Below, piece by piece: positions 10,945-20,265 of a stretch of DNA of 64,000 nt. The stretch covers positions 124,001 to 188,000 of the forward strand of contig JAJSOM010000006.1 of assembly GCA_023052935.1 (NCBI GenBank), in the 5' to 3' direction. Numbering within the stretch: the first letter of the stretch is position 1; each line of letters starts with the position of its first letter. A model generated the notes under the pieces. It was not told the origin of the DNA, ran no database searches, and was given only the letters and a program-made list of their open reading frames with translations. The position numbers and the translations under genes were made by a program. The stretch is from Piezodorus guildinii (taxonomy: Eukaryota > Arthropoda > Insecta > Hemiptera > Pentatomidae).

Positions 10945-12039
10945 AGGCACACAAATACTCGGGCATCCAACGATCGTCCTAACACCTGACGGTCGATTAA
11001 ATATTATTTGTTTCAATAACTCAGTTATTTTTGAAGATGGAGAAAAATGTTATTCGGGGTTCCTAACCAGGAAACCGCAAATAACAGTAAAAAATAGAAT
11101 CAATATACTACTATTAATTATAAAAAAGAAAAACAATAAAAAGTCGGATATATATATACGCCTATAACTCAGTTTTTTTAAGATAGAGAAAAACGTGTAT
11201 TGTATTTTATAATCAGCAAAGTGCAATAAAAAAAAATAAAAAATGAGATATTTAGGTCAAAAATTATTTATGATAACATATGTTTAAGACACAACTTATA
11301 AGAGATGTGATTCCGTGATAAGTCAGTTATTATAGATGATATAGAAAAAATGTGAGGTTTTCTGGAATAAGGAAATATTTATTTGGATTATTTGAACAAA
11401 AATCGAAGGAAAAAAAAAATAGTAAAGAAGTCTAGTATAAATACTTTTGGTTTATTATTTGTAATAGTGATTCTTTGTATTCCATAAAAAAAAAAAATCT
11501 GGTGCGGGCAACACACGACTTTCACTTACCTCAATTTTTAAAATCAATGAAAGAATTTTCAAAAACAGTTTGAGATAAAAATACGTGAAACTATTAAGGA
11601 ATTAATTAATTTGAATTTATATAGAAACATGTGTTGTATTAAAAAATCTATTATATTATTATCTAAAATAATCACTTAGTTTTATCTTATTTTCATCACT
11701 CTCTATTAACTTTTAAAAGCTTGCGTATAAGATAATATTTTTTCTAAAATCTTTAGCTTTCCAACGGTATATCATCATGTATATTACTGCTCTTTTGTCC
11801 AAAAACGAATTGCATTAAATAAATATTTTTTCTGTGTTCTCCTTTAGTTGGGTATCGAATTTATTCAATTTATATATTTATCTGTTTATCATCAGCGTTA
11901 ACAAGATAATATAGTTATTTTTATTGAATCAACAAAATTAAAGGTACTTTAGGGGAAGAAAATTAAAATATCGGCATTTAAGCCCTGTCAAACCATTTTT
12001 ATCAGAATAAAACCTACATGATATTAAAGCCCATTAAAT
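10945..12039. repeat. Non-coding repeat block R, copy 1
   Basis: A/T-rich DNA that shares ordered similarity with 16190-17060. Recurrent internal units contain ATAACTCAGTTATTTTTGAA followed by GATAGAGAAAAA. A later part (RAGATGTGATTCC, then TTTTCTGGAATMAGGAA, then TTTTGGTTTATTATTT) matches 16905-17055. There is no coding frame. It looks like a non-autonomous element or an old duplicated block; a Helitron-like origin is possible but no terminal hairpin was identified. Confidence 0.55.
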
Positions 12040-12053
12040 TTTACATCGATATA
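12040..12053 (+). repeat. Target-site duplication of RTE-1, left copy
   Basis: TTTACATCGATATA here is repeated exactly at 15297-15310, immediately beyond the 5' end of the element. Confidence 0.9.
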
Positions 12054-15000
12054 ATAATAATAATAATAATAGGCTTACCGAACCCGAAGGTTCGATGCCG
12101 ATACCACCAAACTTCGCCTGCATAGACTCGTCCAATGTTCACCGGTCAAGCCCAAGCCCCCGAGATCAGCCTTAATGCAATCCTCCCATCGACGCTTCGG
12201 CCTACCTTTCGGACGCCTACCAGTCGGTTCAGCGAATACCAACTTTCTCGGAATCCGTTCCTCACTAAGCCCAACAACTTTACGCGCCCATTTGAGTCTC
12301 CGCGATGCTATCAACTCAATTATATTCACAGGGTACAAACTCCGCAATTCCGCGTTATGCAACCTTCTAAACTCCCCAGTGGCCTCATCTCTCTTTGGAC
12401 CAAATATTTTACGCAATACCTTATTTTCGAAAACCTTAAGCCGCTGTTCATCCTTTAAAGTAAGCGGCCACGTTTCACATCCGTAAAGAACCGTTGGAAG
12501 AATAATAGTTTTATAAATTCTAATCTTTAAGTTTTTAGATAGAAGCCGCGAACTAAGTAACTTAGCAACTGAATAATAACACGCATTTCCCACCTTTAAC
12601 CGGGACTTTATTTCTTCCTGGATTTCATTTTTTCTAGTTATAATTGAACCTAAATACTTGAATTTCTCTACGTGTTCCAAAGTATGACCTGATACATCAA
12701 TATCACCAAGATCGACACCGTTTCTGCTACTGATCATATACTTCGTCTTATCGGTATTTAATTCGAGTCCTATTTCTTTACCGGTTTTTATTAACACACT
12801 TGTATTTAGTTGTATGGTTTCCGTGTCTTCACCTAGCAGTACCAGATCATCGGCATACCCCAAAACCGGAATCTTGTCACCCATATTTAAGCCTTTCTCG
12901 GTACACATCACCTTTTCTATGACATATTCTAAAGCTATATTAAATAACACAGGTGAAAGGGAGTCACCCTGTTTCAAACCCGATCGCACCTCAAATCTCT
13001 CGGAGTAATTATGACCGATTCTAACTTTATGGAATGTTTCCGACAAACACATCTCTACTAGGTTTACTAACTTTTTAGGTATTCCCTGTTCAATCATGAT
13101 GTTATATAGCTTCTGACGGTCTATTGAATCATAAGCCTTTTTAAAATCGATATAAAGTTGATGGACTACACCGTTGTATTCCAATTTCTTCTCTAATATT
13201 TGACGTAAGGAAAATATTTGGTCAATAGTCGAGCAATTCCGCCTAAAACCACATTGGTAATCTCCGATAATTTCCTCAGCGTATTCCGTTATTCGACTAG
13301 TTAGAATCGACGAGAATATTTTATAGCATACTGGGAGAAGAGAGATCCCACGATAGTTGTTACAATCCGACCTCGGTCCTTTTTTGTGAATCGGAATAAG
13401 TATTGATTCTTTCCATTCTTCGGGCATTTTTTCAGTTTCCCAGATCTTTTTAACTAAAAAATGTATTTTGGAAACGCCCGCTTCTCCACACGCCTTGATT
13501 AATTCACTCGTGATATTATCATTTCCTGCGGCCTTATAACGTTTTAATTTTCCTATCGCCATTTCGACTTCCTCTTTACTCGGTGCGTCTATCCATGGTT
13601 CAGCGCTCTGATATTCAGAGAGAGGAGATTGATTATTATTTTCCGTATTTAAGATGCCGTCAAAGTGTTGTTTAAATTTATTTAATATCTCAGAAGGATC
13701 CGCAATTATATTGTTATTTGCATCTTTAACCGCATTCAATAGAGGTTCAAATCTTTTACGCGATTTGTTTATACCTTTGTACATCTCACTTACGTTATTT
13801 TCGTTTCTGTGTTTTTCTATTTCTATTATTTTGCCTTTAAGATACTCTCTTTTCTTATTTTTTAAGAGTTTTGAAGTTTCGTTTTTTACTAACCGAAAGT
13901 AAGCCACATTATTATCGCTTGGATTATTTAAGGAATTCAGTTTAGCGGTTTTTCTTTTTTCGCACATATTTTGACAATCCCTGTCGAACCAAGGTTTGTT
14001 CTTTTTATTTTCGATTTTTCCAAGACATAAATTACCGACCTCTTTAATATTATTCCTGATCCCTTCCCATAGTTTGTTTACATCTTTGTGTTCCTCGTCT
14101 AAAGATTCCAAAGCTTCGAACCGATTTTTTACTTCTATCGCGGATTGTTTTCTAATTTCGAGGTTGTTCAATTTAACTAAATCAAAATTCTCGGGACGAA
14201 TATAGTTCGGTGTTCTCTTTTTTGTATTTAGTTTTTGTCGAAGTTTCGCGATTACTAATTCATGATCAGAACCGCATTCTGCACCTCGATACGATCTCAC
14301 GTTAATTATGCTACTTTGCCATCTGTTTTGTATTAAAACATGATCGATTTGATTCCGTGTTTGTCCATCCGGTGATGTCCACGTATACTTATGAATATCC
14401 TTACGTTTAAATGTAGTGCTTTTGATTACTAGGTTTTTCGAAATGGCAAAGTTTATTAGTCGGGTCCCATTTTCATTACTATATTCGTGCAAACTTTCTT
14501 TACCGATTGTAGGACGATATACTTCTTCCCTTCCAACCTTTGCGTTTGCGTCGCCTAGTATTATCTTAATGTAATTTCGCGGTAACTTATCGTAAACCGA
14601 CTCTAGTTTATCATAAAATTCGCATTTTACTTCATCATCACTGTCTTCGGTGGGAGAATGAATGTTTATAAACGCGATTTTAAACCAACGCCCTTGAAAT
14701 ATAGCAACCGATATTCTTTCACTAAAGAACTGTACGTCCCGTAATGCGGAAAGAAATCTATTCCTAATCAGAAACCCGGTACCTAGACAATAATTAACGC
14801 TCCCCCCGTACCAAATAGTATACTTTCCTTCTGTTAACGAACCCTCCCCTGGCCAGCGAATTTCTTGTAATGCAACGATATCTAAATGGTACCCCTTAAC
14901 TTCATTCGCGACCGACTTTAACCCACCTGCCGTATTTAAACTTCTAACGTTCCACGTCCCTATTGTTAGATCTCTAATTTTCATCTTGCGCCATGATTCC

Positions 15001-15296
15001 CCTGAAGCAGTCCCCACCCGGAGACCCGAACGGGGGACTAGTTTACCTCCGGATAATGAGCGTTTTACCTCAGAGGAATCCATGACTTTTGGTGATATTT
15101 TGTGAACTAAAATATGTGAGTAGGGCGTTCGAATCTACGTCACACCCTCCAGCAAGCCTGAGGGGCCGCTCTCATTGTTGGTCAGCGAGTCCATCGGACT
15201 TAGCCGGGAGGAGCTTCCGAGGAAATTCCACCGACCATTCCCACATCCGCCACCCGTGGGACGCTCCCCATACGCGGTAATGAGATCCGCGCGAGG
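12054..15296 (-). mobile_element. RTE-1, apparently intact RTE-clade retrotransposon
   Basis: A 3.24-kb minus-strand element with one long open frame (12075-15083). It has a 213-base 5' leader and, instead of poly(A), a short (TTA)n tract as its 3' tail, as is usual for RTE elements. A perfect 14-bp target duplication flanks it. An unbroken ORF and an unmutated duplication together suggest a recent insertion. A degraded, internally deleted second copy lies at 26342-27967. Confidence 0.92.
12075..15083 (-). CDS. RTE-1 endonuclease/reverse transcriptase, 1002 codons, intact
   Basis: The protein nicks target DNA and reverse-transcribes element RNA at the nick. The N-terminal apurinic-like endonuclease keeps its catalytic landmarks: TWNVRS (Asn45), LQEIRW (Glu74), GDANAKVG (Asp178, Asn180), NQIDHVLI (Asp247) and GSDHE (His274). 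A linker follows to about residue 500. The reverse transcriptase shows HKKGPRSDCNNYRGISLLP, motif A YIDFKKAYDSIDR (about residue 646), motif B SGLKQGDSLSPVLFN and the active site GYADDLVLL (about 744). The C-terminus has the basic RRPKGRPKRRWEDCI segment typical of RTE proteins. The ATG at 15083 is the first in the frame. Similar proteins are often mislabelled craniofacial development protein 2-like in insect annotations. Confidence 0.93.
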   Translation of the reverse strand: MDSSEVKRSLSGGKLVPRSGLRVGTASGESWRKMKIRDLTIGTWNVRSLNTAGGLKSVANEVKGYHLDIVALQEIRWPGEGSLTEGKYTIWYGGSVNYCLGTGFLIRNRFLSALRDVQFFSERISVAIFQGRWFKIAFINIHSPTEDSDDEVKCEFYDKLESVYDKLPRNYIKIILGDANAKVGREEVYRPTIGKESLHEYSNENGTRLINFAISKNLVIKSTTFKRKDIHKYTWTSPDGQTRNQIDHVLIQNRWQSSIINVRSYRGAECGSDHELVIAKLRQKLNTKKRTPNYIRPENFDLVKLNNLEIRKQSAIEVKNRFEALESLDEEHKDVNKLWEGIRNNIKEVGNLCLGKIENKKNKPWFDRDCQNMCEKRKTAKLNSLNNPSDNNVAYFRLVKNETSKLLKNKKREYLKGKIIEIEKHRNENNVSEMYKGINKSRKRFEPLLNAVKDANNNIIADPSEILNKFKQHFDGILNTENNNQSPLSEYQSAEPWIDAPSKEEVEMAIGKLKRYKAAGNDNITSELIKACGEAGVSKIHFLVKKIWETEKMPEEWKESILIPIHKKGPRSDCNNYRGISLLPVCYKIFSSILTSRITEYAEEIIGDYQCGFRRNCSTIDQIFSLRQILEKKLEYNGVVHQLYIDFKKAYDSIDRQKLYNIMIEQGIPKKLVNLVEMCLSETFHKVRIGHNYSERFEVRSGLKQGDSLSPVLFNIALEYVIEKVMCTEKGLNMGDKIPVLGYADDLVLLGEDTETIQLNTSVLIKTGKEIGLELNTDKTKYMISSRNGVDLGDIDVSGHTLEHVEKFKYLGSIITRKNEIQEEIKSRLKVGNACYYSVAKLLSSRLLSKNLKIRIYKTIILPTVLYGCETWPLTLKDEQRLKVFENKVLRKIFGPKRDEATGEFRRLHNAELRSLYPVNIIELIASRRLKWARKVVGLSEERIPRKLVFAEPTGRRPKGRPKRRWEDCIKADLGGLGLTGEHWTSLCRRSLVVSASNLRVR

Positions 15297-15310
15297 TTTA
15301 CATCGATATA
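15297..15310 (+). repeat. Target-site duplication of RTE-1, right copy
   Basis: TTTACATCGATATA, identical to 12040-12053, directly after the element's GCGCGAGG terminus. Confidence 0.9.
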
Positions 15311-16854
15311 GGGAGTTTAATTAAAATCGTTGGAACCGTTTTCGAGAAAATCGAAAAAAGGTGAAAAAGGCATGGTATAAAGTGCCTCTTCTGGTAAGCT
15401 GATTTTGATGAAAAACGTTTTGTCACGTCTCGGGCGTATAATTGTCTTAAATATGAAATTTCAGTTTCATAGGACTTACCGTTTCCGCCCGGGAGTTACC
15501 ACACAACACACACAGACCTTTTTGGGGGACTTGGTTATTTAGACTCAGGGAACCCTAAAACGTGTATTTCCGTTGAAAACTGGAATTCGAAAATGTTCAC
15601 GATCGCAATACTTCTCCTTACTTTATATAGTAAGTGAAAGTAATAAAATAAATCACTCCCTCCCGAAATTTGAGGTTTGACGTTTCAAGATGCGTATTAA
15701 CAAAAAAACCATTTAAAAAATCCGTTTTTCCACTGTGATTTTTTAGTTAAATTAATAAAATAAATTAAAATGCAGTTCGCCTTTTTGTATCTTTTTTTTT
15801 TTTTAATGCTACACTATGTGCTTCTCCATCCTAGAGTCCCTCTATATTGCACCCACACCTCCAACATAGACCACACCCCTCCGAAATATGGCCGTCACGT
15901 TTTTCTTGCACCATCCTCAACTCTGCCTTCGTTTCTTGTATTTATCTTTCAAAATTAATCCATTAACATCAACAACAACTGTAAACAAACTGCAACTGTT
16001 TTCGTTTATTATTTTCAATAATGAACCTTTGTAATCGACCAAAAAATAACCCCCCATCCAAATTTGAGAGCTTTCCTTTCAAGATGAGTAGAATCCGACT
16101 AACTAATAAAAAAATCTGTTTGTCCGCCGTTCGCGGCATTTCTTCGAAACTACTAGACCAATTTTTTTTTAAAATTCGCCTCAAGAATACTAGTCCATTC
16201 AACGATGATCCTAAAACCTAGACGTTGATATCAGCTAGTTAGTTTTTAAGTGGCGGCCGATTAAACGTGATTTTATTCAATAACTCAATTATGTTTTAAG
16301 ATAGAAATACATTTATTAGTGGTTTTTAACTAAAAAACCGCGAATAATTTTATAAAAGTGAAAAAAGAAAAGAAAAAAAAATGAAATTTTTCGTATAGAT
16401 ACGCTCATGACGTTATTTTTGACGATTAAGAAAAGTATGTATAGAGTTTTGGAATCAGTAAAGCGTGATAAACAAAAAGAAAATGAAAAAAATTGAAATA
16501 TCGTTTATATATAAGCTTGTAACTACGTTATTTTTGAAGATAGAGAAAAAAATTATGATTGCTTATTAACCAAAAACAACAACAGACAACGAATAATTAT
16601 ATAAAAGAGAAAAAAAGAAAAGAAACAAATTAATATTTTTCACATAAATATGATTATAACTCAGTTATTTTCGAAGATAGAGAAAAGTGTGTATATTGTT
16701 TTAGAATCAGTAAAACCCTATAGAAAAATAAAATAAAATGATAAATATCTTCAAGTAACAGATTATAATAAATGTAATTACATAAATTCGGTTATTATTG
16801 AAGATAGAGAATAATCAAAAACATTTTCAAAATCAAGACAACGCGATGAAGTAA

Positions 16855-16889
<35 letters not shown>

Positions 16890-17170
16890 CTTATATGGTC
16901 AAGCCACAGCTCATAAAAGATGTGATTCCCTGATAGATCGGTTATTATTACCGATAAAGATAAAATATGAGATTTTCTGGAATCAGGGAATTCTTTGAAT
17001 GAAAAGAAAAGGAAATAGTAACGCAGTGTTGTATAAATGCTTTTGGTTTATTATTTTCAATAATGAACCTTTGTAATCGAAAAAAAAAAAAAAAAAAAAA
17101 GCCCCTTCTCGAAATATGATAGCTTAAGATTCAAGATGGTAGAATCCGAATAAAAAAAAAATCCGTTTCT
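15311..17170. repeat. Non-coding repeat block R, copy 2 and flanking repeat
   Basis: The part from about 16190 to 17060 repeats block 10945-11480 in the same order, with several GAAGATAGAGAAAA units. The stretch 15370-15600 resembles 33990-34190, which is inside an intron of the ankyrin gene (shared ATAAAGTG.CTCTTCTGG). The stretch 16060-16220 (CGGCATTTCTTCGAAACTAC, then AGACCAATTTTTTTT) has the look of a dispersed insect repeat, with a related piece near 33650-33720 in reverse. No ORF has coding character. A 26-base A tract is at about 16860. Confidence 0.5.
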
Positions 17171-18031
17171 TCTAATAAATAAATAAATATCAAAATCAAA
17201 TACAGAAGTAGTTGAGAGATGTTTGTTGGATGTTTTCATGCCCGTTCAGAAATTAATCACAAAGAAGCATAGAATAGTTTGGCGTGAAGAATAATTTATT
17301 AATATTTATGATTAGCCTATAAAAAGGAACACTATACATCATAAAAGCGAACCGAAAAAGGTTATCCTTTTGATGGCAAGTTACCAACCATCTTTGGGAT
17401 TTACCTCGAGGGTAAGGCTTATACCGTTACTACCCTATCCTAGAGGAGTATCAGGTAAACGGTTATTTATTGCAGCAGTTTTTTTATTGCAGTATGGCAA
17501 ATACTTCACTATCCTGAAGCAAGGATGGAAAGTATAATTCAGGAAAATAAAATATGGAAAGAAACTTTGATTTATAATTAAATATCTTGAAATCACCAAA
17601 AAGTCCAATTAAAATGACTGATAAATTATTTTGGACCCTTTTAAAATCATGTAAATTGAATTGAATAGCCGTTCCGTTAGTAGGAATAATACAAATAAAT
17701 ATCACACAATTTAATAATATAAAACAGACAAAAATAAGAAACATTTTCTGATTGTTTTTTCTATATGAATTATTAAATAGTTATAAGATATCGTTGGAAA
17801 GCTAAATATTTTTGAATAACTTCCTTTAACATACTCAGAAGGAAGTGCAGAGCGGAATGGTTGTAGATAATAATTATTTTTAACTTTGTTTTAAACCTTT
17901 TAATTTGTTTTGAAGAATAGAAGCGACTGTATCAAGTAGGCCCGTTACTTTACTTTTCATCTTTTAAAACATTTAGAGAATATAAAGATCATAGTTATAA
18001 TTAACATTGATTGTTTAATATGTTTCTGCAG
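17171..18031. other. AT-rich spacer, nothing recognised
   Basis: No convincing coding frame. The segment at 17340-17470 is less A/T-rich and contains a short direct run of GGTTATCC/GGTTATTT-like words, but I cannot assign it. Confidence 0.4.
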
Positions 18032-18125
18032 GTTTGATCAACAGATATGAAGTGAAGAAAGCTCCGTGACATGACAGCAACAAGACAGGATCTAGCCAAG
18101 TGCGAACCTCAGGACACCTCCGTCG
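18032..18125 (+). other. Exon-like segment of unknown gene
   Basis: A good splice acceptor (TGTTTCTGCAG, ending 18031) and a possible donor (CG/GTAGTT at 18126) bound a 94-base segment of balanced composition in A/T-rich DNA. One frame has an ATG at 18071 and stays open to the donor (MTATRQDLAKCEPQDTSV). It could be a first coding exon or a chance pairing of splice-like motifs. No homology was recognised. Confidence 0.2.
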
Positions 18126-18859
18126 GTAGTTATTTAAATAAATGGAATTGCATAAAATATAATAGAGGCACAATGGGATGAGGTTTAGATTAAGTTAAAA
18201 TTCAAGTATGTAATGTAAGTTATTTGAGATTAAGAATTATAACTTACTCAGTAAAAGATAATTATAGGAAGTAGAATAGATACTTAATATTTAATTAAAT
18301 TTATTAGTTTCACTTATATCGTAAATGTGATAAATAAGTGTGCACCATTAAAATTATTTTAATTAAAATTTAATATTTTTTTATATATATGTTGCCTAAA
18401 ATAAACGAAAAGTCAATAAATATTTAAATTATTTTTCATAAAGGCGACAGGGTACGATATTGATAGTTGCCTTCATTCCCTAAGCGTTAACAAATTATAA
18501 CACAGGAATTTCGTATAGAACCCAAGCATATCTAAGATTATTTGTTTTGAAACTGTTTTATTTAATATTTTTGACTGTCTAATAAATTTAAAAATGAAAT
18601 TTATTTTTTCTATTGTACTACAGTTAGTTTCTATATTAAGATTATTATTTAATACTAGTTAATTAATTTTAAAATATTTTATATGCCTTATTACTTATCT
18701 TTTCCTATTTTTTTAAGGCTATTTAAATATACAAATATCAATATTGAGACAAAAGAGAGTTACTAAACATATAAATATCGATATTAAGACAGAAAATGAA
18801 ATTAAACATAAATATCCATATTGAGACCGAAAACAGGCAATTTCCGAACACCTTTACCT

Positions 18860-18985
18860 GATTGGTTGGAACTGAACCCACCCCACTCCCTACCCCATAC
18901 ATAAGGGACGGCAACCCAAATGTGGGTCACAGTCAAACCTAGTTTGTTTCCTTGCAGAAGTTCCCAAGTTAGAGCTCTATTCCAG
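18860..18985 (+). promoter_or_regulatory. Candidate RNA polymerase II promoter and 5' exon
   Basis: An inverted CCAAT box (ATTGG, 18861-18865) is followed by a C-rich stretch, a TATA-like CATACATAAGG (18897-18907) and an initiator-like TCACAGTC about 30 bases further on (18927-18934). The putative 5' exon ends at a splice donor, TTCCAG/GTTAGT (18985/18986). No ATG-led frame is seen in the exon, so it would be untranslated. The nearest downstream plus-strand gene is the ankyrin gene at 33036, with only transposons between. The link is a guess. Confidence 0.3.
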
Positions 18986-19146
18986 GTTAGTAACTATGTT
19001 TCTTTTTATTTGTTTTTTCCATGTTTCTTTTTTATTTTGTTTCCATTTTTAAAAAATGTGTTGACTTAATTTTTAAATTTTAAAAACTTTGTGTAATATG
19101 AGTTCAGTGTTCAAATTAAATATACATTGCTAGAACTTTTGTAGTG

Positions 19147-19490
19147 AGCGGACATTTTTACTTTCAATTTTTAAAGGTTCAAAGTGATTTCAGTAATGTT
19201 TAATTAATTATAATTTTAAAACTAAGTGGTTCTCAGTCCCTGGATTTTTTCCTCTGTTAACCTTAAAGTACCGGTTGATGTCAATTTTCCTGAATGTTTT
19301 GAGCTTTTTTTCTTGCTACTAATATAATATGTCATAGGACCAAAAGAATGATATTGTTTAAAATGACAATAAAATAGAAAAGCGGACATTTTTACTTTAA
19401 ATTTTAAAAGGTTCAAAGTGATTTCAGTAATGTTTAATTAATTATAACTTTAAAAAAAAAGTGGTTCTTAATACTGGATTTTTTCCTCTG
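19147..19490. repeat. Diverged tandem repeat, about 234-bp unit
   Basis: The unit starting AGCGGACATTTTTACTTT at 19148 restarts at 19381, and the two copies agree closely over the first 110 bases. More diverged pieces of the same unit (TAATATGTCATRGGACCAAAA and neighbours) occur at about 19660-19810, 23745-23850 and 24040-24130, on both sides of the Jockey-B2 insertion. This looks like an old satellite-like array. No coding frame. Confidence 0.6.
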
Positions 19491-19979
19491 TGCATTCTTA
19501 TCACATAGATGAATAATATGTTACGTACCTTAAAAGATATTTCTTTTACATCTTTTTTTAATAGGAAAATACTTACTAAATCGAAATTTCTATAACAAGT
19601 AGTGTAATAATAAAATAAAAAATGTTAAAAGTGCCACGATACGTGGAAAAAACATTCACCCTGAGACTCTGTTTAACTCCCTAAAGTTTAACTTTTCTTA
19701 AAAAAGTTTCGGTTCATGTAACTTTTCCTGACTGTTTTAAATATTTTTCACAATACTTAGGTAATATGTCATGCGAGCGAAAATGAGATATTGTTCAAAA
19801 TGTAAATAAATATTTTTTTGAAAATTTGTATTTAAAAAAGAACCACGTTTACAGAATAAAATTTTATTTAAAAATTAGTAAAGCAATAAGGCATTTCATG
19901 GAAAAAAGTTAAAAGTCCGACTCGTTTTTAACGTTCTTTTCTACAGTGAGTTAAATGTTGCGGTAGTTGAATAATTTCA

Positions 19980-19990
19980 TGTGTGTTTTT
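19980..19990 (+). repeat. Target-site duplication of Jockey-B2, left copy
   Basis: TGTGTGTTTTT is repeated at 23725-23735 at the other end of the element. Because the element's tail is poly(T) on this strand, the right edge of the left copy is ambiguous by a few T residues. Confidence 0.65.
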
Positions 19991-20265
19991 TTTTTTTTTT
20001 TTTTTTTTTAGAAACAATTCTTTATTGAGCAATATTACAATCTGTCCAATTTAGGACATTTTTAATAGTGATGAAGTACAACATTTATACTACATTCACA
20101 CGATATATACTAAACAATAAATTTATATAATAATAATACAATATACATATATACAAAACAAAATCAATAAAATATATACAAAAGTCACTCATACCTATAT
20201 ACAATTCACAATCATACAGCACGTGAGTGGAGAATCTAGCCAATGCTAGAACTCCAATATACATT

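Noticed and set aside
12814..14205. Several plus-strand frames within RTE-1
   Set aside because: They are antisense shadows of the intact minus-strand ORF.
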